DNA of 64,000 nucleotides, taken from NCBI GenBank assembly GCA_025345505.1, contig JANVCC010000062.1:11261412-11325411 (forward strand). Direction: 5' to 3'. Positions 22,963 to 37,100 of the stretch are shown in pieces. The DNA comes from Todiramphus chloris collaris. Taxonomy: Eukaryota > Chordata > Aves > Coraciiformes > Alcedinidae. The notes beneath the pieces are model-generated. The model worked only from the letters and a program-made list of their open reading frames with translations. It ran no database searches and was not told the DNA's origin. Every line of letters starts with the position of its first letter. Positions within the stretch are counted from its first letter, which is position 1. The translations under genes were made by a program, and so were the position numbers.

Positions 22963-23045
22963 ATCACAGAATCATTTTGGTTGGAAAAGACCTTTAAGAT
23001 AATCGAGTCCAACTGTAAACCTAATGCTGCCAAGTCCACCAACGC
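22963..23045 (-). mobile_element. CR1 LINE 3' fragment, antisense
   Basis: The + strand reads 'tatcacagaatcattttggt' then 'tggaaaagacctttaagata' and 'atcgagtccaactg', which is the reverse complement of a CR1 3' terminus. Similarity fades after 'ctgccaagtccaccaacgct'. It is a short, old, 5'-truncated copy. Its CR1 subfamily appears to differ from the fragment at 24985, judging by the 'aagacctttaagat' wording. Confidence 0.9.
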
Positions 23046-23772
23046 TCCAAGGAAAAATACCACCTACATTTTCTCCTCCTACCCAAAGAAGAGAAAGAAA
23101 CTCATTCCAAGGGGGTCTCAGCATGGGAAGGGGGTTAGAGGAAGGCAAGGACAGCTTAAGACCAAACATGGCGAAGAAAGAGACGGAAACAATTCTCAAG
23201 ACACTTCAGGGAGGACTGCGAGCCATAGGCTTTGACAGGGACAATCAGCAGCTTCCAAGAGGTCTCTGAAGCTAGCCTACCACAAGAGAAGGCCACACAC
23301 CAAAACATCAGGACCCAGCCCAGCAATTTTCCCTTTCATACTCAGGGGGAACTACCCACACTCTGCTCCATGCTGCTGATACTTTATGTGAGCTGGACAA
23401 CGTGAGCTTTCAAGTACACAGCAAGGGAGAGGAAGGAAATGCCAAGGGTGATGTCAACCCATCTGAGAGGAGTGCCTGGAGCTTGTAGAAACACAACAGG
23501 ACTGCAACTGTGCAAGTCACAAGGAACAGTCAGGAAAAAGACTGATTTCAGAGATGCTGATTTTTCTTCACTTTGATGCCACTTCTTATGTGAAAATGGC
23601 AACTGTCCCTGATTTCTGATGCTTTTCCTTTGCATTTCACAAACACGAGATAACCAATGTTAGATAAATCCAGATCCACTGGACATTATTTTAATTCTAA
23701 GCTATTAGAAAGTAATTTCCCAGCAAAACGTTCTACAAGAGGGTTAGAGGTGGAGTGGGGCTACTTACTGTA

Positions 23773-23786
23773 AAAAAAAAAAAAGA
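23773..23786. repeat. Short poly(A) run
   Basis: A run of about 13 A within otherwise gene-free sequence between two CR1 fragments. Confidence 0.75.
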
Positions 23787-24623
23787 GGCAAAACAAATAC
23801 CTCTTTGCAAGGCTTTGGGTACTTGCTGAAAGGAGAGAATCAAGCACACAAGGAGTAGTGGAATTTACACTTTGCAAAATTTCTGGGCTGCAAAAACACT
23901 GAGGAGTGGAAAAGGCAAAACCATGGCCTGCTTTTCTTTAGCATTCCTAATTCTTACATCCTGTATCGGACAACACACTTCTTGAGCATCCCATGATGTA
24001 TTGCACCAAAACATGGCAAGATGGTCTCTCCTTTTTTTCTATCCAGACAATACATCAGCTTCAACTGCTGCAGCAATCAACTGCAGGGCGATATGTAAAA
24101 AACATTGCATCCTGATGTCCCTGTAACAACAGAACACGTGTATGGTAACTGCTACTCAATAATAAAACTTTAGAGCAGCACAATTTTGCAGTGCAGATCT
24201 GCTGAGCAATCCCAATGACTTCTGTAGGACTTAAAAGACGAATGTACTCAGCACAAGACAGCATGCAGCATAAGATACAAGATAAATAATTAGAAGTCAC
24301 AGAATGCATCAGAAAAAAACCAAAGTATTGCACAATGACTATTTATCATAGAAAATATTGCAGTACAGTGTTAAAAACCCAGCATGGTTTGCCTCTTGAC
24401 AAAAGCGTACAGGAAACCTGTACCTTTGCAGGCAAACATTAATGGTAGCTAAAAACCAAATCCTAGCCACATTTCTGCTTGTGGGTTTAAGTGCTGCATT
24501 CTCATTTTCTACTGAAGAAGAACAGAATAAAATTCAAATCACTCAGTCACTTAAAAGTATGCTGGCTCCTATGTCATTTTTTCTTTTGAAGCTTCCAGAT
24601 GCAGGGGCATCAAAGGATGTGTC

Positions 24624-24655
24624 ATTTTTTATTTTTTCTTTTTTTTTTTTTTTTC
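24624..24655. repeat. T-rich tract
   Basis: Thirty bases of T broken by single A and C. On the + strand it resembles a polypyrimidine tract followed by cctgcggcag, but the sequence after it does not give a convincing exon. Confidence 0.75.
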
Positions 24656-24864
24656 CTGCGGCAGATCTAACAAATTCAGTTCTGAAAGATTTTAACAGGT
24701 TTACAGAAGGTCATAGTCTGTGAAAGAGCTGGATAGGAGCAGAAGAACATCAGCCTATCTTATTGCAACATCTGCACGTGAGGCAGGATAGGTCTGTGGA
24801 GGGGACATGGTGTTGGTAATTTAGCACTGTAAAGATTGGTATGAACTTAAGTGTGGTTGCAGGA

Positions 24865-24897
24865 TGAAGAAGCCTGTAAATATTTACAGGCTCTTCA
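24865..24897. repeat. 33-bp near-perfect palindrome with 22-bp perfect core
   Basis: The core (24871-24892) is exactly self-complementary: AGCCTGTAAAT followed at once by ATTTACAGGCT. The pairing continues outward as TGAAG (24865-24869) with CTTCA (24893-24897) after a single bulged A at 24870. The centre contains overlapping GTAAATA and TATTTAC, which match the forkhead-factor core. It lies about 90 bp to the left of a CR1 fragment and is not part of it. Confidence 0.92.
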
Positions 24898-24984
24898 GGA
24901 GACACAAGTTTGGTAGGGACTATACCAAAAGGCTTGAAACTCATTTTCTGACACACCCAGGGGAGCGTTGGGGATATCACTGGC

Positions 24985-25336
24985 TGTTAGGGGCTGGAAG
25001 GGACCTCGAAAGATCATTGAATCCAAGCCCCCTGCCAGAGCACAATCACCTAGAGCACATCACACAAGAACATGTCCAGGTGGGTTTTGAATGTCTCCAG
25101 TGAAGGAGATGCCACAACCCCCCCTTGGGCAGCCTGTTCCAGTGTTCTGTCACTCTCACCATCATAAAGTTTCTCCTTATGTTTCCATGGAACCTCCTGT
25201 GTTCCAGCTGGCACCCATTGCCCCTTGTCCTATCATTGGCTGCCACGGAGAAGGGCACCCCTCAGTCTTCTCTTCTCCAAGCTAAAGAGACCCGGCTCCC
25301 TCATCATTTCCTCATAAGGGAGATGTTCCATTCCAG
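24985..25336 (-). mobile_element. CR1 LINE fragment, antisense
   Basis: The reverse complement of a CR1 3' region: 'ggctggaagggacct', 'gtccaggtgggttttgaatg', 'cagcctgttccagtg', 'cccattgccccttgtcctat' and 'cttctcttctccaa' occur in the expected order. A segment of the consensus is missing between about 25255 and 25265, where the 'gagaaggg' text jumps to 'cagtcttctcttctcc'. Many substitutions show that it is old and inactive. The open frames across it come from CR1. Confidence 0.95.
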
Positions 25337-26180
25337 ATGGGGCTGGTTTATTTTTCTGATGGAGGAGCCATTTGCCCACTTTGGCTCCAGTTCACAGTGC
25401 TACCACATGGACTGGAATATTGATATTCAGAGAAAGGTCAGAATCTGAATTTTTTTTTTTTCTTATCTTTTGTAAACAAAAGAAAAAAAACCCAGCAATG
25501 ATTTTGCACCAGTTTCTTGAGAGCTTTTATAAGCTCAGAGTTTAAAATTGTGCTTGGGAGGATCTTTTTTTTTTGCTAAAGTGTCAGTTCATGTGGTCAC
25601 GTCTGAGAACGTATCAATGACAACATAAGCTAAAGATATAACCAAAGATTTTGCAGATTTTTTTTTTCCCCTCCGGATTTTTCACAATAAACCAATTCAG
25701 TAAAAATCTGACTACATGCCTCTGTGCTCACTCTGTCAGACTCATAACTATACTGTCTGATGGCAGGACTCTAAAAAGAAATCTCTTAATAAATCTAAAT
25801 ATGCCTGACCAGGACCTCCTCATTTCAGTTTAACAGAGACTTAATCGTTACGTTCATAATGGTTTAAATGAGTCACTTTTGCTCATATAAGTGAAGCCTG
25901 TTAAATATCACGACAAGTTTTCTCTGAGGATTTGAGACTGACCCACACCTTATGCAGCTGGAAGGAAAGAATCTGGTGATCTGTGCTACACCAGCCTGAC
26001 AAAGCCAGCAGGCCCCACTTTTAACAAGTGTCACACTAATTGCCTGTGCAGGGCAATACAAACAGGGATTTTAAACAAAATAAAATACAAAGAAAGAAAG
26101 GTGGACTACAGGCTCAGACTTGAGGTGGAATCCAAGTTCTTACTCTGACAATATTAAGTATTACACCTCCAGGGCTGAGT

Positions 26181-26198
26181 AAAAAAAAAAAAAAAAAA
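26181..26198. repeat. Poly(A) run, 18 bases
   Basis: An uninterrupted run of 18 A, with no retroposed body upstream. Confidence 0.85.
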
Positions 26199-28051
26199 TA
26201 GCAATCACCCTGACATCAGATATTAAAAAACAGCTCTAAAAGGCACCTTACTTGAAAATGTATTTATAGCCCCAGTACAGGGCAATGGTTTCTCTCCAAT
26301 TTTTGTGAGAAAAACAAAGCTGATGTCCATTATGTTCTGATTAAAAAAAAAACAAGCCACCAACCCCAAACACACCATACTAAGGGACCTGTTTATCCTG
26401 AAATGTATCATCTCTTGTTTTTTTCAATCTATCATATACACAGCTTTCTCCCTACTGGAAAGCACTGGGTGCCCTCCTGTTGTCTAAGTATGGAGATTTT
26501 GGAGGGTGCTTTGGAACGAAATAAAGCTCAGACAGCAAATGTGCAGTAGCTCTGTTCCCCTAACTCACAGGAGCTGTGTCAATTGAAGTGAGCTGAGGAC
26601 TTCTTCAGGAGAGCCTGCACTACATTAAATGTCCAAGTGAAATTCTGCCACTCCTCTGAAGCCAAAAGTAGAAAGAAACTACTGAAAATCCAGGATTCTT
26701 TGTATGTGAAAGATACAGGTTAGAAAAGACATGCTAACTCCTGACTTGGATAAACACTCCTGTATAAATGACTTTTTATTACAGATGTATTAAACCAGAA
26801 ATCTGGTTGTCCTCCTACCAAACTCTTTCCTGACAACCATATTTCAAATATCCAACAAATTTCTTCCCATTTCCAGCAGATTATGGTCACCCCAAATCTA
26901 CACAGTGCCCTGCAGCTCCCCCCTGGAGCTTCCCTGACCTTCAGCCTCTGCTCACGGACAGAGAGGGAGGGAAAAGCAAACTGCAAGGGGGATAACAGGA
27001 CTTCTTCAAATTCCCTCCTTGACCTGTGATGCTGAGGTTACAGCTCCCTGTGCCGTGGGAGTTACCTCTACAAGGCTGTCCCAGAAACAACCACAGCCTG
27101 GGAGTTCCCAAAAAGCGGGTCCTGAAAGCTACTGAGAAGTCATGAGGCCACAAACTGCAAGTCATACTAGACTTTCCCCACAAATGACGACAACTTAAAA
27201 ACAGGTCTCAGGGGGATCTTCTAGCTTCCTCAAGAAGGGAGAAAAATCCCAGCCAGTACTGGAAGGAGTTTCATTTCAGTATCATCTAGGCCGGTTATTT
27301 CCATACCTGACGTTTTGTTTGAATTCCTGTCATACTGGTGGCTGATGGGGGCTGCTTACCAGCTGGATGTACTCTCAGCCTTTTGACCCACAAGTCACTT
27401 GCCTGAGTTGCTACGCCGACCAGAAACCACCAGGAGTGAGAACAGGAGAGGAACAAAACATTTGCAGCAGGGAACAGAAATGTTCCCTGCTGGAATGATG
27501 TGGATTTATGAGGATGTAGATTTTTGTCTCTACCTGTGCTCTTGCTGCTTCTGCCTACTTCAGCATTTGTGGGGAAATGGAGCTTGCCCCCTTGATTTTG
27601 GCATACTCCAGGTGTCTTCCTTTGCCCCCTTCATGAATTATCCCTACCCCTAGGAGAACACAGCAGTCGGTGCACATGGATGCCACTGAAGGTGGTGGAC
27701 AGCAGACAGACATGTGCTAGTCATGCACGTCCTCCCAGGCCTTCAATACCCACTTTCTTACTGCTTTGCAGGCAACAGCCTTCCTTGAAAGCATAATTAA
27801 AACTATTAGAAGGTACAACCACCTCTCCATGTGCAAAACAGCGCCAGGCTGCTTGCAAGTCATCGATTACTAAAGAAACCTGCTTCTGAGGTGCATCAGT
27901 ACCACGAGAACAGTCACTGGAATCAGAAGAGGAAATCTTTGCATTTAATGTGCTACATGAAAGCTGCGCTACTTGGACCTGCAAAACCCATACCTTTTGT
28001 TTGCAGCTGGAGGAATGAAAGTTAAAGGATGCACTTTGAAGAGCCTGATGC

Positions 28052-28100
28052 TAAAAGAGAAAAGAAAAAAAGGGAAAAAAACAAAGAGAAAAGAAAAAAC
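28052..28100. repeat. Purine-only tract
   Basis: About 50 bases of A and G (aaaagagaaaagaaaa type units) with a single C. Long purine-pyrimidine tracts of this kind can adopt triplex structures, but no mirror symmetry stands out. Confidence 0.75.
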
Positions 28101-31100
28101 AGGATGCTGGGTGGCTAGGCTAAAAAAGGGTCCTCAGATGCAGTAGGTCAGGAGAGTAGAATTGGAGGCATACTCTATATTTTTCTATATACATTTAACT
28201 AGCTTGGCGCAGGTAGGTTGTGATATTACTGCACTTTCTGCATTCTAGAATCTTCTGTTCAGGGAGTGACAGAGAGACTGTACTTGCCAGAGAGCATTAA
28301 AAGCACACATCTGTACCCTGCACTGCTTAGTCGCTCGCTCTCCCATTCACAACACAGCATGGCCATTCTCCTTCAACAGAGATTACAAGAGAAAAGTGAA
28401 GTAAGGCAACTTTTTTTTGTCATTTGAATTTCAAATATGATACAGTGAGGTGGCAGGAGTTAATGATACACATTTTACAGCACACTAATTGCATCAGAAG
28501 CCCTTCAATGTCTTTTCAGTTTTGGTTTTCCCCATTGCATCTAACTACCTTTCCTTGCCTTCATGTTCATCAGCATTTCTTCTGGACTTCTTCTTCTTTT
28601 TCATGTTTTTTAAAATTAATCTCCCCTACTTATCTCTCCCCTTCCTAGTCCCTTGTTTCAGGTATCCGTCTACACAGCCTGTCAGCTGGATTTTGCTTCT
28701 CTTCTCTGAGACAAATAAAAACATTGTTTTCTTCGCTTTTCTTGCTGTTCTTTTCAGACAACATAGAATGCCAAAGCCATTGCACAGTCTGAAGTAGAGA
28801 CTTTGGATAAACACTTTTCATGGATATTTTTTCTATCATTGCTTTAAAATCTTGTTAGACTTTTACTTTTCTGGCTTTCCATCAGTTATTTTCCCTGATT
28901 TTTCCCTTTGTTTCAGAGCAGAAATGCAGGCCACACACAAACACTAAGCTGGGTGAAGAAGAGGGGCTGTTTAGACTGGGCATACATGCCTGAAGTCAGA
29001 CCCAGCAAAAAACAAGTTTAGAAACCTATGTTCCTGAAGCTTTGGGATGTTCAAGGCCTATCTTAATGCTTATGTTTAATACCATACCAGAATGGTCTTA
29101 GAAGAGAAAATACTACTGTAAATCTATTTGCTTTACACAAACAAGATCTTAATCCAATTCTCCATCAGCTTCCAGGGAGCAGCATGCCTGACTCTGGAGG
29201 TTCAAACAGTCACCCACATATACACTTAATTATCTGCTCCCTGATAGCTCACACAAGTTATGCTATTTTTTCACCTGTAACAGCACCTGAATGCAATACA
29301 CAAATAAATACTGTTTCATGATATACCAATATCATTAACAGCAGCTCTCACTGGTTCCAACATTGTTTTAATCCCTGCAAATACCACCTTGGTCTTCTCT
29401 CCGAATCATAAGACTGTTGATAGTCTGGAGCTACTCTGGATTTAGCAATTAAGATGAGACAATCGCTTTCAGAAACAGAAGCAGCAGTCTGGGTTCCTGC
29501 TGTGAAACCACTAAATCACTTTGTCGTTCTCTGAACCACCACACGCCACAGCGGAAGATGGGCTTTCATTTTGCAAACTCAAGAACTAACCAAAGATACT
29601 CAAACATCAATTTTCAGAAACCATCACATGTTCCTGCTGTGAATGAGGTACCTCAACACAGTCACAGAAGTTTCATCAGAGGCAGGATGTGGAGAAGAGA
29701 ACTGCACAACCTGCTGTAGTGAAGCAAGTCATAAGACTACAACTTGAAACGGGGAAGTGGCGAAAAACAAAGAACATTCCTCTCCTTCTTAGGCACATCC
29801 GCAGATTCATGACTGAATTTCAGAGGCACTAATCATGACTAATTTCAGAAAAAGAGGCAAAGGGGGCTGTGACACCACAACAAAAGCCACGGGACATGCT
29901 CCACAGCTCCCACTCTCATCAAACAGCCCATTTCTCAACCCAACACACAGTGCAGCCTTACCCAGCATCACAGAGCACTGCTGCATCAGCCCAGTAAGAT
30001 GAACACATACTACTTGCAGACCTTAAAACTTTCCTGAAGCAAAGTACATTTAAATACTGTAGAAGACACCCTGACTTCCATACCATATTTGAGGACGAGA
30101 AAGGAAAGAGCTACCAACAGAAAGCACAGCGTAAGTATCCAAAGTAGACTTAGTCCAAACATCAGAGTTAATACACTTCCTACTGTAAAAAGTTCCAAGT
30201 ATTTTTCAGTAAAAGCAGGTAATCAGGCCCATGGGTTAACTGTCACGCTATAGTAGCTCAGAGATCTTTTCTTCAAGAATGCTGCCAGCACATTGATGTA
30301 AACAGTTTTTAGCCACGATCTCAAACAACATTTTATTGACAGGCATTTTATTGCTCACACAGAGCAGCCAAGGTATTTTAGTACTGAAGTACCTGTGCCA
30401 TTGTAGGATTAAGAGTTTACATTTGTGTAACCTATCTATTAGAGGGAGAAAACAATTTAAAGTCTAAATTCAGAACAGTCATCTTGACATAGCCCTATGC
30501 TAGCACTTTTGCACATAACTCAATCTTCAAGGACAATAAACTGCTTTTTCTCCAAAAAGCCCTGCAGAGCAGGACCCATGTGCTGTTTCAGGTGAGTTCT
30601 CCTGTTGACGCCAAGTTTAAAATTGCATTCAAGCCGAAAATTGCATTAGATTTAGGACCTAGAAAACTATCTTCAGACTAGCCTCTGTACTTGGTTCATT
30701 TCCTGATCTATTTTGCCACAATGGAGCGATGCAAGAGTTTCCCGTGCTGCCTTCCATTTTACATATTACAGAAATTACTATCTAAATTGTATTACACATT
30801 CCAGAGATGTTAAATGAAGGCAGAAGTGTCCATGCAACTGCAGGGAATTCACAAGAAGGTTTTTCAATTCACATTTGCATCCTCCTGTGGAGAGCTGCAA
30901 AGCCAGGCAGGCACCTCTTGGCCACACAGCTCAGCAGCAGCCCTCCCACTCTCCTCACCCCAGCAACTCTTGGGGAAAAGAGATAAATGCTGATAGCCTG
31001 GGCCTGTTCTGCCTTCCCAGTCAGCTGTTCAAACTGTGCAGAAATCCTACTAAGAAAAAGGTTTTAATCTTGTTCCAATACCCTTTCTCCCAACCCCACG

Positions 31101-34100
31101 CAGGCAGGCAAGCCAACCCATCTCCTGCATGCCTCTGCTAAGCCTCACAAGTCCTTTGTTGTGCTTCCGACTGCGTTGCCTGTAGCCCAGCGTTTTTGCC
31201 TTTGAAGACTTGCATCATAATCCCTTTCTCCATAGTTTTAGTGCTTTGGTAAAGAGTTTTCTTTGTCTTAAGTAAGTGTTTTCACAACCCCCGAAGTATG
31301 TTTTTAGAAAGCATCTTCCCTGTTTGCAAGCCACTGCACTGCAACACAATGCTCTATCCATGAAATTTAGCGTTATGAAGGAGGGAAAAGGTCTCCATGC
31401 ACAATTAGAATACTCTTCTCACCACTTTTCTTTGCTTCTAAGCTCATCTAGTGAAAATTAACTTAATTTTACAGTGTCAGTTGTTTAGTGATAGACCACC
31501 AAAAATCAAAATAAGGCTTGCCATAAAATGCAGATATTCGTATCGGAAACATAAGGGCTTGCAATAACTGGTTTATACCTGAAAGTAGTAAAAAATAAAA
31601 ATAAATTAAAAAAAAAAGGAAGAAAACTTGTATTTTCAATGTTAGGTTTTTGTCTTCCTGTAGCTTTCTCTTTCAGCAGCTGGTCTTAACAGAAATGGCT
31701 TGGCACAACTTTGTGACCCAGAGACACCCAAAACACAAGGGAAATAAAGCAGCTCAAACTCAAGTTACAAACACATCTCTCCCTCCCCTGCCCTGCTAGG
31801 TTGGCATTCGCTTTCTTTGCGCCAAGAAACGGTGTACGAGAACAAAAGGGGTCAAGTGTATTCACAGTTCAGAAAACTGAGGCTGAACGTCGTCTAGGTC
31901 ACCGAGAACAAAAACAAGTTTCAGCCGTATAATCTACATGACAAATTGCACCTCACCTTACCAAAGCTCAGCCACGACAGAGATGATTCTGTCATCAGTA
32001 TATTGCAGCACCTTTTCTCAACAGGATAAAGGAAAAATGTCACAGAGCTACCGGAATCGCATGGGGTTCATCTACATGATGAGATTTCCCTCAGAGTTAC
32101 AAGTGGTTCCTCACTGAAGTAGTTAATTCAATAAACACCAACCTTACACCCAGGCTCTTGTGCCAGGCTGACAGTGAAGATGACAGCCAGCTGTAAACAC
32201 CAAGGGAGACGTGTTTACTAGCACAGTGCTCGACTGGGAGAGACCTGTTTCCCCTCAGGCAGAGGGTGACCCTGCCCTGTAAGACTCCTACACTTGAAAC
32301 TCAGTTCATAAATCATCTGGGAAGGCACTGAACCCCCCCTCACAACATCAGAGCTGCCCTGCACAGAGCCTTGGGCTGTTACAATGGAGCAGAGGAACAC
32401 GGGGAGCAGCAGGTGCTTCAGACTCCTTATACAAGGTTTCCTGCTCTACAAAAGACATCTTTGCTAAGGAAGTCTTCTCCTGATCCTAAGATGATGGGGA
32501 TGCCAGCTAACAAGTTGAGACGGAGAAGCTGGTCAGAAATACAACAGAAGAATAGAATGGGAGAAAAGATGCAAAAGCTGACATTATGATTATGCATTTG
32601 AGGAGGCTGACATGTGGAAGAAATTGGCTGAGCCTAAACTCTTTGCTCACTTTTGTCCAAGATGATGACAACCAATCCCAGGAACTAACCCATGCATTAG
32701 CTCTAAGCATCCCCTAACAGCCTGCACAAGCCCACTTACTGCTTGCCCCAAAAGGCTGCTGATAGCCTCACCATGAAAGCCAACCACAGCACAGCCCTGG
32801 GCAATCGGGCAGATCCACAGAGTCATCTTTCCAGCCCATGTTACTTTTTTTTCCCAAGCTATCTTCATGCTGTTCCAGACGTTAAGCTCAGATCTTCAGG
32901 CCAGAATCCTGTCCCCTTCCTCTACAATCCTGGAGAAGTGCTAGAGGTGTCACGTCGGTCTTTGATCTACTACCCCCCCCTGCTGTCTCGCTGCAGCCCT
33001 GCAGCTTACCTCAACTTCAGACCTTGTACAAGGTAGGTGCGTTTCTTGGTCCTGGTATCTCCTACTCCTCCTCACGGCATGAGCTGGGGTGTAATGTTCA
33101 GAGAAGCAGATGTATAAATACAAACCATCAGCATGGCAAAGGGTTTGATATTCAAAAATATGCCCATTCTTGAGGTACCCGTTTGATGAAAGCTGCATAT
33201 AGGCTGCCTGCATAGGAGATGAACAAAAGGCAGTGAGCAAAGAAGCAGCTTGTTCACATGAGAGAAAAATAAGCATCACATCAGCCCCTCACTCTTCCTT
33301 TCCTCCTGGCCAACTTACCAGGCACAGACCACAGGTCAAGAGCCTCAGACCAGAAAAGCCTTTCTAGAATGTGACAAAGTCCCAACAAGCTGACATTTTG
33401 CACACAAGGGGAATGCAGGAGCAGACCACAGGAGGCTTGGGCAAATCCAAAAAGGTATTTTCAGCTTCAGTCCTACCTACAAGTCCTAGCCATGTGCAGT
33501 TCACGGGCTAAAGCAGACATGGGCAACCTAACCATCCTTGTACCTCACAGACATCTCACTTCTGGTCACAGGAGATGCAACCAGCACGGTTTCAAAGCAC
33601 TCCCATAGCAGAGGTCTTGTCCCTTTCCTGAAAGTCACAGTCATGCAACATTAGAGCATCAAATTACTTCAGTACAAAGGGATATACAAGCAAACGCAGA
33701 TATGTTGTAAGTTAGTTTAAGGCAAAATTATACCCACTTCAAAGAGGAACAAAATTTCTATATATACTCCTGACTCTATGCCAGAGCAAGTAGCTGCATT
33801 CTGCAGGCTTAGGCTTTTCCACATCAAAGCCACATAGTTTGAAATAATACTCACTCAAACAAACCCGTGCTTTCTGATACACAGGGCAAGTGGACAACAG
33901 AGCAGGGAATGAAAGCCCAGCAGTACCACGTGCTCTGAACCACCACCGAGAAGAGAACAAGGACCTTCAGCACAGACCGTGTCAGTACACCCAGCCATTC
34001 AGATGAGACACATCCAGCACATGTAAGCACAGGATGGTGGGCTTTTTCATGTCTAGAACACAAACGTATATAAACTGCTAAGCAATAAAGCAAATGAGAA

Positions 34101-37100
34101 ATCAGTTTCAGAGTAAGAGGTCCAGTTGTCCCAGAGACTCTCCACTCTCTCTTCCCATGTCTTCTAAGCTCCATTTAAAGCATGTATTTACTGTAGTTCT
34201 GAGTGCTCAATGCTCTGGAAAACTGCACCACTAAATTAAAGGACAGTTTATTTCTGCTTGTAGAGAAATCCTTCCTACACTGGCTATAGTAGTGAATGAG
34301 TAAAGTTTTCATTTGCCGAGTGTTGCTCACTGCTTCTCCAATGCATCGCTGCTTCAGTGTCTGTGGAGAGATCACTCCTTGGTGAGACGGGAACTTTGAT
34401 AAACAAGTACTTACAGGCCCATTTGGACAAGCTTTTGTCTAGCTCCTTTTCCTCTGTTTAAGCTTAGGAAGAACTGTGAACCCCAAATCTGCCAATACGC
34501 CTCTATTAATATTTGGAGAATTAGCTGTTTTATTAGAGAAAAAGGCCAGGCAGTCAGGAAGAGATTTTGTGAGCTCAGACTAAAAATAGTGGAGAGCATT
34601 TATTCATCTGTAAGTCTGTTTATCTTGGATAGTTTTTCATTGATTTTACTGGGGCTCTTCCAGGTCTATAAGCTTGAAAAGCTTTTAACAAATAAAGGTA
34701 CTACTTTGTCAGATGGGCTGTTTCCAAGCTTTCAAAGCAAGAAGCTCCCTTTAACCTTTGTGGCAAGCCCATCAATAAAAGGGATGATCAAAGAGGGCAA
34801 AATTCTACCCTTCGCAGTATAGATCTGTATAATCACACATCCCCAAAGAGCACAGGCTCCTCTTCCTCAGCACACAAGCAATAGCCAAGTAATCAAAAGG
34901 AAAGCAGGATCCAGACATAGGCCACACGCATATTTAACTGTGTCCCAGTCTTCCAGGTAAGCATCACCACCCTGGATTTCCATGGGAAGATGGGTGATTT
35001 AGAAGATGGTAAGTCACACAGGAGTAGGTGGTATGCTGCTGGAACCATACCTCCTTTTGCATTAGACCTAATTTGTCCTCATACTTGTGTAAAGATCTGT
35101 ACCAAAGCATTAATTTAATGTGTGCTGTAAAACACTCAAGAGGCACTTAGCTTGAAGGATTCATAACTGAAAAGCAAACTGAAAAGTGAAAGGGTAAGAG
35201 AAAAGCTGGGGGAGAAGGGCAAGCATGCTGCTGTCCCGAGTGTAAATCTAGCAGGTGGGGAATTCCACCAGCAGAACAGGAGCACTCACAGCTTCTATTG
35301 ACGCTCCTATGGCACTTTCTGAAGTCTTGAGGCTGAACTGCTGTCTTAGTCCAAGTGGCCATACTTTCCTTTGCCCAGCTTCCTTCATAGAGTCAATTAA
35401 AGAAGTTATCCTCTTATTTTTGCAACACACAGTTTTCTGCTAGGAGCTGCTGAGGTCCCCGGGATGGGTCAGTCATCGTCCATGGGCGCATTCAGTGTCT
35501 ATATACTGCATACACAACCAATAGGGTCTCAGTTGGATCCTTCAGGGTACAGGGTCTATCTTAAGCGTCCCATGCACCATATGCTGTAAAAGTAGCTTAA
35601 AGCAGAGCTCAATACCCAAGCTAAACCACTTCTAAATCTTAGGAGGCTACCTCTCCTTGTGATTTAAAGCAGCTTAGTGTGTCTAATCACAAAATCTATG
35701 TCCCGCAAAAGAGATCTTGTCATCCCTATTAAACAAAGGATTATCCATTGAGTGTCAATGGAAATAAACTGCTTGAAGAAAATCCGTTTGAACACACTTC
35801 TCAATAACCCATTTCCAAAACTAATTGGAGTGTACTGTATTACACAAACGAAGGATGTTGCTGATTAATGTCCCCAAGGAATCTTAACCTATTTTACATG
35901 AAAGTTTCAAGGCCAGAGTTTTGAAGTACAAGCAGTAATATAAGCACTGTCATTTCTCGGTACAAAACCTGAGGGGTTTAAAAGAGAATCGATTTTCAGA
36001 GAGCACCAAACCTCTTGTTTTTGAGAATCAGCATTCGATGCCGAGACCATTGAAGTCAATGAAAAGAACATTTTGTTCCCTCTAGTCCGGGAAGGATTTC
36101 ACATCCCCAGATTTTAGCTTTGTCACAGGAAGGGCAACTGAAAGTAGGAAAAGTAGGCTGGATTGGAAAAAAAGTAATCTAATAGTAATTACCTGGTAGG
36201 GTTTGTTTAAATTTAATTTGTAAAAAACTCTAAAGTGATCATTTCAGAATGTCCTCTGATCTCTCATATTCACTGCCTTCATCACATATCAGACAAGACA
36301 AACATCTATCTCTGTATTAATGATCTTCTGTATAAATGAGTGTATCTTGTGCTAGCTCTAAAATAAATTCAGACCATGACCACTTGGTGAATATTATTAA
36401 AATGAAAAGCACATAAAAATGACTATCAAATCAGATATAATATTCCTTCGTCTTCACAAAGCAAGACAGAATATACATAAGCAGTCGCAAACTTCAGCTT
36501 CACTCGTATTCCCAGTTTTTCACTTAAAATTTCATCTTCTAGTACAGTCTTTTTATTGTCAAGCTGGCCCTAATGTAGCCTCTATTTAGCTCGCCTCGAT
36601 TTTAGTATTTGGGGAGAGATCAATAGTGCACTTTACAAGTAAGTCTCCCAATCAGTTTCGCTTTCAGCAAACTTCAGATGTTGAAGATTGAGTGTTAGTG
36701 ATTGTTTCTTATTTCTCCCTACCCCATCACGTATTTCCCCCGCCACCCTGACAGGGCAATCTCCCAGAAACATATTTCTCACTGTTGTGTTGCAACTGCT
36801 CAGCCTATCTGCTCCGCTTGGCATTTGGGACCTGTGTGCTGTGAACGGCTGCTTATCTTTGCTTCAGAGGGGGTTAAGATGCCATTTGGTACAATTACAA
36901 ACAAACAGAGATGTTATAATTATATCTACTAAAACATTTTGTGTCCGAAGACCCAATGTAGCAAAGCTGTTCAAGTACAGAATGTGGACTGCCATTCTGT
37001 CTTCAGTATGTACTTCAATGTTTCAGCAGGACACAGAGCTAAACTCATTTCTTAAAATGACATATATTGGAAAAATAAAATAAATTCTTACTGTACTTAC

